Source of the DNA: JAEUKQ01 sp964414755
GTDB lineage: Bacteria; Pseudomonadota; Alphaproteobacteria; JAEUKQ01
Reading direction: 5' to 3'
Assembly: GCA_964414755.1 (NCBI GenBank)
Contig: CAYPXH010000004.1
Location: 11,302-75,301, forward strand
DNA: 64,000 bases
Positions 1 to 8,727 of the stretch are shown here, piece by piece. Both the position numbers and the translations under genes were made by a program. Under the pieces are notes generated by a model. That model did no database searches and was not told the origin of the DNA. It saw only the letters and a list, made by a program, of their open reading frames with translations. How positions within the stretch are numbered: the stretch's first letter is position 1; every line of letters starts with the position of its first letter.

Positions 1-326
1 AGGGCTAATAAAATAGCAATCCCGCCAATTTGGGCTGACACTGGAAAACCCAACCCTATAAGTTCGTTAACGGTGAAGTCTTTGTATTTATAGGATGGTC
101 CTAAATCACCCTGCAAAATATTGCCCAGATAACGCAGATATTGTTCGGGCAAGCTTTCATCCAGGTGATATACCTTGTTGATATTTGCTAGTATCTCGGG
201 CGCAACTGGGCGCTCTTTGCTAAAAGGGCCACCTGGGGCAATGCGCATCAGGAAAAAAGCAATTGTGATAATTAGCAGCAATGTGGGCACAGCCCAAAAT
301 AACCGCTTTAGCGTAAAATAAAACAT
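1..326 (-). CDS. oppB: Oligopeptide ABC transporter permease OppB (N-terminal part, runs off the window)
   Basis: Only the first ~108 codons are present; the gene continues past base 1. The product would be one of the two inner-membrane channel subunits of the oligopeptide importer. Translation from the ATG at 326 gives a short cytoplasmic start and a first membrane helix (about residues 10-27). It is followed by 'MRIAPGGPFSKERP' and then 'YHLDESLPEQYLRYLGNILQGD' split around residue 60, and 'GPSYKYKDFTVNEL'. This pattern closely follows the E. coli OppB N terminus as I remember it, including the soluble loop between helices 1 and 2. It lies downstream of oppA on the same strand, behind an intrinsic terminator, the usual place for oppB. 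Family assignment is firm; specificity for oligopeptides rests on the OppA neighbour. Confidence 0.9.
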   Translation of the reverse strand, partial: MFYFTLKRLFWAVPTLLLIITIAFFLMRIAPGGPFSKERPVAPEILANINKVYHLDESLPEQYLRYLGNILQGDLGPSYKYKDFTVNELIGLGFPVSAQIGGIAILLA

Positions 327-342
327 TGAATGCCTAAGAAAA

Positions 343-380
343 TTAAAAAACCCTGTTGCGCATGAAAATGCACAACAGGG
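343..380 (-). terminator. Intrinsic terminator between oppA and oppB
   Basis: Read on the minus strand, an inverted repeat of about 13 bp (351-363 against 368-380, one C-A mismatch, GAAA/TTTC loop) is followed by a run of six T's. It starts 10 bases after the oppA stop. Because oppB begins 17 bases further on, it probably lowers rather than abolishes expression of the permease genes, leaving OppA in excess. Confidence 0.85.
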
Positions 381-390
381 TTCAGGGTAT

Positions 391-1980
391 TTATTTCAAG
401 GAAAGATAACGGGTTAAATGAAACCCTTGAACGTTATCCTGCCATCCTTGAACATTTGGTTTTACCATTGCCTTGGTTACATAAAAGTAAATAGGAATCA
501 ATGGTAGATCATCCAAGAATATTTTTTCAGCTTGCTGTAAAAGAAGGTTGCGTTGTTTTGCATCCTGCGTAACAGCTGCTTTTTTCAACAGTTCATCAAA
601 TTTTGGATTCTTATAACGAACATTGTTGGCTTTACCAGCGTTTGAAGCAAACATAGACAAGAAGTTTTCGGCATCTAAATAATCGCCAATCCAACCAGCA
701 CGAGCAATTTGATACGTGCCTTGATCGCGGCTATCCAAATAAACCTTCCATTCTTGGTTGGTAATGGTTGTTTCAACACCCAAAACCTTTTTCCACATTG
801 CTTGAATGGCGACAGCAATAAGCTTGTGCGCTTCACTTGTATTAAATAGAATCTCAACCTTCAGCACCTTGTTTGGGCCATAACCGGCTTCGGCATACAA
901 TTTCTTGGCCATGGCTTCGCGTTCAGCCTGGGTCATTTTGGCATAATCAAGCTGTTGCTGTTGGTAACCTGGAACTCCGGGTGGTACCCATCCATAAGCA
1001 GGAACCTGCCCTTGTTTGGTTACTTTTTCGGTAATAATATTACGGTCAATAGCCAAGGACAATGCGTGACGCAGTTTTGATTCTTGTCCAAGTGGAGCTT
1101 TATCCATATTAATACCGTAGTAATAGGTACCAAAATATTCAGATATGCGTGCTTCACTGGCCAAATTCTTTTTAATAAAGTCCATCTGGTCGCTTGGGAT
1201 ATCGTAGGTTATGTGTAATTCCCCTGCCTGATAGCGTTTGAATTCTTCGGCCTGAGATTCGACGGGATAATAATAAACCGTATCAATCTTAACCGTATTT
1301 GCCGCATGGAAATGCGGGTTCTTTTTAAGCACGATCCGTGATTGTGGAATCCATTCAACAATCATATAAGCGCCATTGGAAACAGAATTTTCTGGCTTTG
1401 TCCATTGATTGCCATACTTTTCAACCGTGGCTTTATGTACCGGCCAGGATGCATGGTGTTGCAACGACGCCAAGAAGTAAGGTGTTGATGCCTTAAGAGT
1501 AATTTGCAAAGTATAATCATCGATCGCTTTTACGCCCAACTTGCTGATATCTTTTTCTGCACCTGTACGAATTTCTTCGTTATTCAGGATCGGGTCAGTA
1601 ATCCAGGAATATTCAGCGGCAGTAGCAGGGTTTGCAAGGCGTTGAAACGAATAAACAAAATCATGTGCGGTAACAGGGTCGCCGTTTGACCATTTCGCAT
1701 TAGCGCGCAAGTAAAATGTATATACCGTGCCATCCGCACTAATTGACCAGCGTTCGGCAACACCAGGCACCGTTTCAGCCTTAGGGCCATAGGTAACCAA
1801 GCCTTCAAACATATCGGTTGCAATGTAAGCTTCGCCGACGCCGGTAGATAATTGTACATCGAGTGTTTCTGGCTCAGCACCAAGACCACGGTGCAAAACC
1901 TGTTGTGCATTGGCCGATGCTGCGCCCATGGCAATTGCCGAGGCAAGAGCAAGCGCCGACCAATTAAATAACTTCTTCAT
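391..1980 (-). CDS. oppA: Periplasmic oligopeptide-binding protein OppA
   Basis: Substrate-binding protein (SBP_bac_5 family) that captures peptides in the periplasm for the OppBCDF importer. The 529-residue protein starts with a clear Sec signal peptide (Lys-Lys, hydrophobic stretch, probable cleavage after 'ASANA' near residue 25). The body carries family landmarks: 'GAEPETLDVQLSTGVGE', 'FYLRANAKWSNGDPVTAHDF', 'NGAYMIVEW', 'LSLAIDRNII' and 'ARAGWIGDYLDAENFLSMF'. Length matches E. coli OppA (about 540 residues) and the sequence is closer to OppA than to DppA. A strong ribosome site (GGGAGG, 6 bases before the ATG) supports high expression, as does the terminator just after the stop. The 630-base region upstream presumably holds its promoter, though no clear -10/-35 pair stands out. 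Confidence 0.95.
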   Translation of the reverse strand: MKKLFNWSALALASAIAMGAASANAQQVLHRGLGAEPETLDVQLSTGVGEAYIATDMFEGLVTYGPKAETVPGVAERWSISADGTVYTFYLRANAKWSNGDPVTAHDFVYSFQRLANPATAAEYSWITDPILNNEEIRTGAEKDISKLGVKAIDDYTLQITLKASTPYFLASLQHHASWPVHKATVEKYGNQWTKPENSVSNGAYMIVEWIPQSRIVLKKNPHFHAANTVKIDTVYYYPVESQAEEFKRYQAGELHITYDIPSDQMDFIKKNLASEARISEYFGTYYYGINMDKAPLGQESKLRHALSLAIDRNIITEKVTKQGQVPAYGWVPPGVPGYQQQQLDYAKMTQAEREAMAKKLYAEAGYGPNKVLKVEILFNTSEAHKLIAVAIQAMWKKVLGVETTITNQEWKVYLDSRDQGTYQIARAGWIGDYLDAENFLSMFASNAGKANNVRYKNPKFDELLKKAAVTQDAKQRNLLLQQAEKIFLDDLPLIPIYFYVTKAMVKPNVQGWQDNVQGFHLTRYLSLK

Positions 1981-2611
1981 TCGGTACCTCCCAAATCTGT
2001 AGGATAATGATAATAAAACACTGGTTTCTTCAATATTTATATCTTAAGTCAGGTTCATACAAACAAACGTAAACAACCAAGAATTTCATACGACCCAGAA
2101 CCAGATAAAATTGATTGAAACAAAACCAACCTTTCCATTTTGATAAACTTTATTCCGAAGTGCAATGAATTTTTTTACATGTTGGGAACCCTCGTTTTGT
2201 AACCGAGCTTTCATCAAGACTTGCCGATTGTAAAAATAATTTATTTTTATAAATATTATTTATTTCGTTTTTCAGCAGAAATTTTATATTCTCTTTTCAA
2301 AAAATTTAACCAAAAATATTTAAATGATAATCCGCAAAAGCTGGTTTTGTCTTTTATCAGGATGGAATAAAAAATATTTTTGTTGGGATACTGATATTAA
2401 ATTTGTAGCCAATATGATTAAAATTCAAGGTCGAAAGGTCATTTCGAATGATGCTAGAGTTTATTGACCTTACCATATTTCATATTAAGATATTTGTTGG
2501 CTTACTATCTGAATGCCAATATGGAAATAGAACAAGAAAAAGTGTTTGGAAAATCCAAGCACGTAAATTCCCCAAAATTTATAAGATGCTTAAAAAAATA
2601 TAGGAAAAAAG
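1981..2611. other. Long AT-rich intergenic region between divergent oppA and serine hydrolase gene
   Basis: About 630 bases, very AT-rich, with repeated TTTAT/AAATA tracts around 2230-2340. It must contain the minus-strand oppA promoter and the plus-strand promoter for the gene at 2612. Open frames here (for example one from 2464 running into the hydrolase gene) have no recognisable protein pattern and I do not call them. I see no RNA gene, repeat array or DnaA box. Confidence 0.6.
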
Positions 2612-3478
2612 ATGGGTTTTTATCAAGAAAATACAGCAACCCAAGCGGCTGGTAACCAATTGGTGCAATTACTTCAGCGTGAATTTCAGCTGACCGAGCG
2701 GGATTTTTCTTTTACCTGGTTGCAGCTGAAAGAAAACAATGTTTGGGGCACTAGTTATCTTGGGGAAACGCCATTTTATCCAGCAAGTATTGTAAAGTTA
2801 TTTTATATGGTTGCGACATTTGAGTGGATAAAAAGCAGACAATTAACCATGACTCCGGAATTGCAAAAAGCCCTGCGCGCCATGATTCAAGATTCAAGTA
2901 ACGATGCGACCAGCTATATTGTTGATATGTTAACAGATACCACAAGTGGCCCCGAAATGAAGCCGCAGGCCTTTGAAATATGGCTTATTCGTCGGCGGTT
3001 GGTGCAAGAGGCCTTCAAACATTATAGATGGCCTGAATTTGATCGGATTGTTGTAACACAAAAAACATGGGAAGATAGACCTTATGGCCGCGAGCATATG
3101 TCACGCCTGGTACCAAATAACCGCAACATGTTAACAACGTTTGCGGTAAGCAGGCTGTTATTGGAAATTTATCAAAAAAACATTGTTACCCCCGATAGTT
3201 GTGAAGACATGTTGGAACTAATGTATCGGCCATTAGAGAATGAACCAAAAAATCTTGTGGGCAGCCAGCGTAAAGGTTTTTTGGGTGAAGGCCTGCACCG
3301 TGATTGTAAACTTTGGTCTAAAGCAGGTTGGACCAGTAATTGTAGGCACGATGCCGCAATTATTCAGCAAGGGGATAACGTAACAATATTAACAGTTTTC
3401 CTTAACAATGCCAAGGCAGCCGAAAATGAAAGCATATTACCTAAAATTGCTGGCCATGTTACTGCTAATCCAATATAA
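2612..3478 (+). CDS. Serine hydrolase of the class A beta-lactamase-like fold, apparently cytoplasmic
   Basis: The 288-residue protein has the order of active-site motifs of penicillin-recognising serine hydrolases: SxxK as 'PASIVKLF' (Ser59, Lys62), SxN as 'DSSND' (Ser95-Asn97) and a KTG-box variant 'SKAGWT' (Lys237). It fits the Beta-lactamase2 (PF13354) group, many of which have no proven lactamase activity. I see no signal peptide: the N terminus 'MGFYQENTATQAAGNQ' is polar, so it may stay in the cytoplasm. The class A Glu166 loop (ExxLN) is not recognisable. The start has an AGGA element 6 bases upstream. It stands alone, divergent from oppA. Function unknown; it may act on a peptide or amide rather than on beta-lactams. 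Confidence 0.75.
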   Translation: MGFYQENTATQAAGNQLVQLLQREFQLTERDFSFTWLQLKENNVWGTSYLGETPFYPASIVKLFYMVATFEWIKSRQLTMTPELQKALRAMIQDSSNDATSYIVDMLTDTTSGPEMKPQAFEIWLIRRRLVQEAFKHYRWPEFDRIVVTQKTWEDRPYGREHMSRLVPNNRNMLTTFAVSRLLLEIYQKNIVTPDSCEDMLELMYRPLENEPKNLVGSQRKGFLGEGLHRDCKLWSKAGWTSNCRHDAAIIQQGDNVTILTVFLNNAKAAENESILPKIAGHVTANPI

Positions 3479-3528
3479 ATAAAAATCCACTGCTTCAATA
3501 TAAATGGAATCGTTCGACCGAAAAAAGC

Positions 3529-3729
3529 CTAAAAATCGTAACACCGGCCATTTTTTTCCCAATCACCATAACGGGTTGGCTCAAGGCCATTAAAGCCACC
3601 AATTTCGGTGGTTTTTACCCCGGGTTCCGTGACGCCTTGATCAAGTGTTTTGGTTTTTTTCTGCTGTAAATTTTCTAACTTAACCGCTGGTTCTTTTGGT
3701 GTAGTTTGGTGATCAACATTATTCTTCAT
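3529..3729 (-). CDS. SDHAF4-like (DUF1674) succinate dehydrogenase assembly factor
   Basis: Small 66-residue protein with a charged, poorly structured N-terminal half and the DUF1674 signature at its C terminus: 'GGFNGLEPTRYGDWEKNGR' followed by 'CYDF'. In eukaryotes SDHAF4 binds the flavinated SdhA subunit before complex II assembly, and the alphaproteobacterial relatives are presumed to do the same. The usual Gly-Pro-Glu-Pro-Thr core reads Gly-Leu-Glu-Pro-Thr here, a mild change. It converges with the serine hydrolase gene and is divergent from htpX, a neighbour I recall from other Alphaproteobacteria. No sdh genes lie in the window. Confidence 0.88.
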   Translation of the reverse strand: MKNNVDHQTTPKEPAVKLENLQQKKTKTLDQGVTEPGVKTTEIGGFNGLEPTRYGDWEKNGRCYDF

Positions 3730-3896
3730 GCGGTAAGTGCCCGAGTTTTTGATGAAAAATGATTACCACGATATTTAAGAAATCACAAGCATCAACAACA
3801 ATAATAATTTAAAGATGCTGGGCGCATTCTTGTTCATGGCGGCATAGAAACTGGGTAGATATTCTATTAAGAATTACCGAGAAATATTATCGATTT

Positions 3897-3905
3897 TTAT
3901 CCACA
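3897..3905 (+). promoter_or_regulatory. Perfect DnaA box (TTATCCACA)
   Basis: The nonamer TTATCCACA matches the strongest E. coli DnaA-box consensus. It lies in the 253-base spacer between the divergent SdhAF4-like gene and htpX, about 7.5 kb from dnaA. I find only one such box here, so it may be chance or a regulatory site rather than an origin. Confidence 0.4.
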
Positions 3906-3982
3906 TATATCAGTCATCTTTAATTTGATTAAGCCAATCTTATATATAAGGTGTGGTTAATAATTTCTTGGAAGTTATTTGG

Positions 3983-4888
3983 ATGATAGGTAATTATACA
4001 AAAACAGCTTTATTTTTGGCATTCATGACCGCTATTTTGCTGGCAATCGGGTATTTGGTGTCAGGTAGTCAGGGAACCATGGTGGCTTTTGTTGCGGCAC
4101 TTCTTATGAATTTTGGTGCCTACTGGTTTTCAGACCAGATAGTTCTTAGGATGCAAGCTGCTCAACCAGTTGATCGTAAGAATGCCCCGCGGCTTTATCA
4201 GACTGTATCTGAGCTTGCCCAAAAGGCAGGTATCCCAACGCCGAAAATATATATTATTCAAAGTGACCAAGCTAATGCCTTTGCAACTGGGCGTAATCCC
4301 GATCATGCCGCTGTGGCGGTAACGACAGGATTACTGCGGTATTTGGATTGGGATGAAGTAACAGCCGTTCTTGCGCACGAGCTTGCACACATTCGTAACC
4401 GAGATACGCTGGTTATGACAATTGCGGCAACAATCGCCGGTGCTATTGGATTAATTAGCCAATTTGCCTTCATGATGGGTCATTCACGTTCCAATCAGCA
4501 ATCTTCTGCTAATCCTATCGGATTACTTGCAAGTATTCTGCTGATTGTTTTGGCGCCAATGGCTGCTATGCTTGTACACATGGCAATAAGCCGGTCTCGG
4601 GAATATGTGGCAGATAAAGTAGGTGCACAAATTTGCGGTCAGCCTTTGTGGTTGGCAAGTGCTTTGCAAAAAATTGCAAAAATTGCCGCAGTTAAGGATA
4701 TTCCTTATGTCCGCGATAATCCGGCAACCGCACATCTTTATATCTTTAATCCCCTTAATCGCCGTGGGTTATCTGCCTGGTTTTCAACGCATCCTTCGTT
4801 GGAGAGCAGAATTCAACGGTTGGTAGAGATGGCCAAATCGTCAACATCCTTAAATAAGCTGGTATCAAGACGGGGTCCTTGGGGATAA
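3983..4888 (+). CDS. htpX: Membrane zinc metalloprotease HtpX
   Basis: Inner-membrane M48 peptidase that degrades misfolded membrane proteins alongside FtsH. From the chosen start it is 301 residues. It has two N-terminal membrane helices (about residues 5-25 and 30-50), the zinc motif HELAH (132-136), two further hydrophobic segments, and the downstream Glu ligand in 'SREYVAD'. I prefer the ATG at 3983 because GGAAG lies 8 bases upstream and 'MIGNYTKTALFLAF' resembles other HtpX starts. An in-frame GTG at 3953 would add ten residues. Length agrees with the family (about 285-310). Confidence 0.93.
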   Translation: MIGNYTKTALFLAFMTAILLAIGYLVSGSQGTMVAFVAALLMNFGAYWFSDQIVLRMQAAQPVDRKNAPRLYQTVSELAQKAGIPTPKIYIIQSDQANAFATGRNPDHAAVAVTTGLLRYLDWDEVTAVLAHELAHIRNRDTLVMTIAATIAGAIGLISQFAFMMGHSRSNQQSSANPIGLLASILLIVLAPMAAMLVHMAISRSREYVADKVGAQICGQPLWLASALQKIAKIAAVKDIPYVRDNPATAHLYIFNPLNRRGLSAWFSTHPSLESRIQRLVEMAKSSTSLNKLVSRRGPWG

Positions 4889-5111
4889 TGTTTGGGCGGC
4901 CCCGTCGCTAGATGATTATATGAATGAATAGCACAGATGGCATCACATTCTTAAGGCGATAGTTTATTCGTGCAAAAGCTTATTCTGGCAAACGGAAGTG
5001 TATTTCCTTGAATAATTATCAGTACATCACATTTCTTGTATCAAACTAACCCCGCTTATTTGCATGAATTTGACAAAATTATACCACAATATCTATCCTG
5101 GAAGGCGAAGG

Positions 5112-7541
5112 CTAAACATCGAGGTTATGAACTTTTAAGGCGTTGTTTTGAATAAATTCACGTCGAGGTTCAACGATATCACCCATAAGGGTCGAGAAGA
5201 TTTTTTCTGTCTCGTCAATATGCTGGACTTTTACCTGTAATAACGAGCGAACTTTTGGGTCTAGTGTGGTAGCCCACAGCTGTTCTGGATTCATTTCACC
5301 AAGACCTTTGTACCGTTGCACGGTAACGCCGCGACGACCCAAATCATCAAGATGACGAATAAGGGTTAATGGGCCGCGAACGATCAAATCTTGGTCCTTG
5401 CCGGTGATAAGCCATTCTTTTTCGACAAAAAGTGCTAGAATATCTTGAAACTGCCGAAGCTGTTGTGTATCAGCATGATCCCAAATCTGACCATTAATAC
5501 GGTATTGTTGTGATAATCCCTCCTGGTTATGGCTTAAGATTATTTCGGCATCGTCTGTTTTTATAATACTCCAGCGTGCTTTAGTGTGTTGATCAAGCAT
5601 ATTTAACTTGTTAACCATGCCTTCAACAACTTTAGATAAGGGGGTTGAAATTTTACCAGGTGTAAGCATCCCGTAGATGGCAGCCTGTTCGGCAAGTTCG
5701 GCATGTCCAAGTGCTTTGCCAATCCGTTCGATTGTTTTTGCCAACGGTCGCATTTGCGCAAGATAAGCTGTTAAAGTATCGATCGATAGTGTTTTTTTAT
5801 CCAGGGTTATCTGTAGGTTGGACAAGCTTGTTTGTAACAAAAAAGTTTCTAGTTGTTCGTCGTTCTTTAAGTATTGTTCTTGGCTACCTTTTTTAACCCG
5901 ATAAAGAGGGGGCTGGGCAATGTATAAATAGCCTTTTTCAATAATAGACGGCATTTGCCTATAAAAGAAAGTTAATAGCAGGGTACGGATATGTGATCCA
6001 TCAACGTCTGCGTCGGTCATCACAATAATTTTATGATAGCGCGTCTTATTAATATCAAATTCTTCACGCCCGATACCGGTACCTAACGCGGTAATCAGTG
6101 TACCGATTTCTTGGCTATTAAGCATTTTATCAAAACGTGCACGTTCCACGTTCAAAATTTTGCCGCGTAATGGCAAAATAGCCTGATGTTTGCGATCACG
6201 CGCTTGTTTGGCAGACCCACCTGCCGAGTCGCCTTCAACAATAAACAACTCCGATAAAGCTGGATCACGTTCTTGGCAATCCGCCAATTTTCCTGGAAGA
6301 GAAGCAATATCCAAAGCACCTTTGCGACGGGTTAATTCTCGTGCTTTCCTGGCCGCTTCACGAGCAGTTGCCGCCTCAAATATCTTTTGTACAACCTTTT
6401 TGGCTTCTGCGGGATGTTCATCAAACCATTGGCCAAGTTTATCCTGCATAACAGCTTCAACAACAGGTCTAACTTCGGATGAAACAAGTTTTTCCTTGGT
6501 TTGTGATGAAAATTTTGGATCAGGAACTTTAACCGACAGAATACATGTTAACCCTTCACGAGCATCTTCACCCGTTACGGTAATTTTATCTTTCTTGGCC
6601 GGTTGATTTTGATCCACCAATTGATTAATAAGACGGGTTAAAGCAGCTCGAAAACCAGCCAGGTGTGTACCACCATCTTTTTGCGGTATATTGTTTGTAA
6701 AACATAACATTGTTTCATGGTAGCTATCAGTCCATTCCATGGCGATGGAAACGGTGATATTATCTTGTTGGTTGCTAAAGCTGATGATTGGTTGGTGCAG
6801 TGGGTTTTTCCCATGATCAAGGTATTGTACAAAAGCTTCTAGGCCACCTTCGTAAAATAAATCCGCGGTTTGTTCTGGCGTTTGACGTTTGTCAGTCAGA
6901 CGCAGCCGTACGCCCGAATTCAAGAATGCCAATTCGCGTAACCGATGTTCTAAGGTACGGTAATCAAAAACAACATTGCTGAACGTTTCGTGCGATGGCC
7001 AAAACCGCACCTCGGTTCCCCGCTGACTTGGTTCTGATGGTTTTACACGGGATAGCGGTGCTTCAGCATCACCATGTCGAAAGCGCATAAAATGTTCATA
7101 TCCTTCGCGCCAAATACGCAGCTCTAATACCTTAGACAGCGCGTTAACAACTGAAACCCCAACACCGTGCAATCCACCAGAGACTTTGTAAACATTTTGA
7201 TCAAACTTACCGCCAGCGTGCAAACGCGTCATAATAACTTCCGCAGCCGAAACGCCTTCTTCCTTATGAATATCAACGGGAATTCCACGACCATTATCGC
7301 GTACACTTACAGAATTATCTTCATGAATAATTACGTCAATTGCAGTGCAAAATCCTGCTAGCGCCTCATCAATTGAATTATCGACAACCTCGTATACCAT
7401 ATGATGTAAACCAGACCCGTCATCGGTATCACCAATATACATTCCAGGACGCTTCCTAACGGCATCCAAACCCCGTAAAACCTTAATCGAATCGGCACTA
7501 TATTTTTTTTCCGTTGCATCGGTTGCTGGAGAATTTGTCAT
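5112..7541 (-). CDS. gyrB: DNA gyrase subunit B
   Basis: ATPase subunit of gyrase, which introduces negative supercoils with GyrA. The 809-residue protein shows the GHKL ATPase domain: 'VVDNSIDEAL' near 52-61, 'DNGRGIP' at 82-88 and 'GGLHGVGVSVVNALS' near 122-136. It also has the TOPRIM domain with 'VEGDSAGGSAKQARDR' and the metal-binding 'MTDADVDGSHIRTLL', and the C-terminal signature 'QRYKGLGEMNPEQLW'. These features mark it as GyrB rather than ParE, as does the recF-gyrB neighbourhood. It is about the length of E. coli GyrB (804 residues). It lies 37 bases downstream of recF on the same strand and is probably co-transcribed with dnaN and recF. Its 3' end converges with htpX. Confidence 0.97.
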   Translation of the reverse strand: MTNSPATDATEKKYSADSIKVLRGLDAVRKRPGMYIGDTDDGSGLHHMVYEVVDNSIDEALAGFCTAIDVIIHEDNSVSVRDNGRGIPVDIHKEEGVSAAEVIMTRLHAGGKFDQNVYKVSGGLHGVGVSVVNALSKVLELRIWREGYEHFMRFRHGDAEAPLSRVKPSEPSQRGTEVRFWPSHETFSNVVFDYRTLEHRLRELAFLNSGVRLRLTDKRQTPEQTADLFYEGGLEAFVQYLDHGKNPLHQPIISFSNQQDNITVSIAMEWTDSYHETMLCFTNNIPQKDGGTHLAGFRAALTRLINQLVDQNQPAKKDKITVTGEDAREGLTCILSVKVPDPKFSSQTKEKLVSSEVRPVVEAVMQDKLGQWFDEHPAEAKKVVQKIFEAATAREAARKARELTRRKGALDIASLPGKLADCQERDPALSELFIVEGDSAGGSAKQARDRKHQAILPLRGKILNVERARFDKMLNSQEIGTLITALGTGIGREEFDINKTRYHKIIVMTDADVDGSHIRTLLLTFFYRQMPSIIEKGYLYIAQPPLYRVKKGSQEQYLKNDEQLETFLLQTSLSNLQITLDKKTLSIDTLTAYLAQMRPLAKTIERIGKALGHAELAEQAAIYGMLTPGKISTPLSKVVEGMVNKLNMLDQHTKARWSIIKTDDAEIILSHNQEGLSQQYRINGQIWDHADTQQLRQFQDILALFVEKEWLITGKDQDLIVRGPLTLIRHLDDLGRRGVTVQRYKGLGEMNPEQLWATTLDPKVRSLLQVKVQHIDETEKIFSTLMGDIVEPRREFIQNNALKVHNLDV

Positions 7542-7578
7542 CTCAATACGCCTTTAAATAAAATAATACGTTAGAGTA

Positions 7579-8706
7579 TCATAGGTTGCTTGTTTTTACC
7601 AAGCCCTTTTCAATTAAAAAAAACTGTGCCAGATCACGTAACCCATCAAAAGAATCGCTATCTGTACCGGTAAGCCAGAATTGGCTTTCTAGATTGATAA
7701 GATGATTAAAAAGACGATCCCGCCGTGCTGGGTCTAGATGTGCTGCAACTTCGTCCAATAATAATATGGGTGCACTTCCTTGATTATTTTTTTGCCAATT
7801 AGCTTGTGCTATTAAAATAGATAACAGCAAAATTTTCTGTTCGCCTGTTGAACTTTGGATGGCGGTTAATCCACTGAGCTTATTATGAACAATAAAGTCA
7901 CTACGGTGTGGGCCTGTGTTGGTCATCCCGCTATAATAATCATGTTGACGCTGTTGCGCCCAGATGTTTTGTAAGCTTTCTTCAACTTTAAGCGCTGGCG
8001 CATCTTGTAGTGCGTGTTCTACATCGCCAATAATTTCAATATGTGCAATAGGGAAGAGGGGGTCATCAAGAAAAAAAGGGCTAAGCTCTTTTAAATGTTG
8101 CCGTCGTGCAGAAGCGATTGCAACGGCATGTTCGGCCATTTGCTGTTCCAGCCCGTTAAGCCATGGATGTTGATGACCATGATCTTGTAATACACGCAGT
8201 CGTTCGCGCATCAAATTTTGGTATTCGGTTAGATAATCGGCGTGTGATGGATAGTGGGCATACACAAGGCGGTCAAAAAAACGTCGTCTTTCACTGGACG
8301 ACTCAAGAAATAAACTATCCATATGCGGAGTAAGCCAGATCATAGAAAAAAGATCAAGGAGTGCCGAATGATCACGTTTTGTGTTTTCGTTAATTCTAAT
8401 AACGCGTCGCTGGCTTTTATCGGCTTCATAACTTGTTCCAACGGTGTTAAGACCACCATTATTTTCAACAGCGGCAGAAACAACCCAACCACGGGTTGGT
8501 TGAGATACACAACTTATTTCATTAAGTTTGGCCTGGCGCAATCCACGGCCGGGGGTAAGCAAGGACAAAGCTTCCAAGACATTGCTTTTACCAGCACCAT
8601 TATGCCCTGTGAGAACAACAGGGCGTGTCTGTAACTCGATGGCCAGGTGTTGATAATTGCGATAGCTTGTTAAGGTTAATTGCCGAATAGCCGGCAGAAA
8701 AGACAT
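7579..8706 (-). CDS. recF: DNA replication and repair protein RecF
   Basis: SMC-like ATPase that, with RecO and RecR, loads RecA at single-strand gaps. The 375-residue protein has a Walker A motif 'GHNGAGKSNVLEALSLL' (about residues 34-50), an ABC-type signature region around 'SSTGEQKILLLSILIAQA' and a Walker B 'PILLLDEVAAHLD'. RecF's typical 'SERRRFFDRLV' segment is also present. It begins 21 bases after dnaN and precedes gyrB, the classic dnaA-dnaN-recF-gyrB order. recR is about 30 kb away in this window. Confidence 0.96.
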   Translation of the reverse strand: MSFLPAIRQLTLTSYRNYQHLAIELQTRPVVLTGHNGAGKSNVLEALSLLTPGRGLRQAKLNEISCVSQPTRGWVVSAAVENNGGLNTVGTSYEADKSQRRVIRINENTKRDHSALLDLFSMIWLTPHMDSLFLESSSERRRFFDRLVYAHYPSHADYLTEYQNLMRERLRVLQDHGHQHPWLNGLEQQMAEHAVAIASARRQHLKELSPFFLDDPLFPIAHIEIIGDVEHALQDAPALKVEESLQNIWAQQRQHDYYSGMTNTGPHRSDFIVHNKLSGLTAIQSSTGEQKILLLSILIAQANWQKNNQGSAPILLLDEVAAHLDPARRDRLFNHLINLESQFWLTGTDSDSFDGLRDLAQFFLIEKGLVKTSNL

Positions 8707-8727
8707 GATTAAATTTATGCTGACAGG

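Noticed and set aside
2464..2655. 63-codon frame upstream of the serine hydrolase gene
   Set aside because: Overlaps the hydrolase start in another frame, has no ribosome site or recognisable motif, and is AT-rich in the manner of untranslated DNA.
4869..4906. Inverted repeat GACGGGG...CCCCGTC at the end of htpX
   Set aside because: Seven-base stem with a 24-base loop and no T-run; half of it lies in the htpX coding region.
6190..6606. 138-codon open frame antisense to gyrB
   Set aside because: Lies entirely inside the conserved gyrB TOPRIM region; composition (Ser/Ala/Arg-rich) is that expected from the complement of a coding strand.
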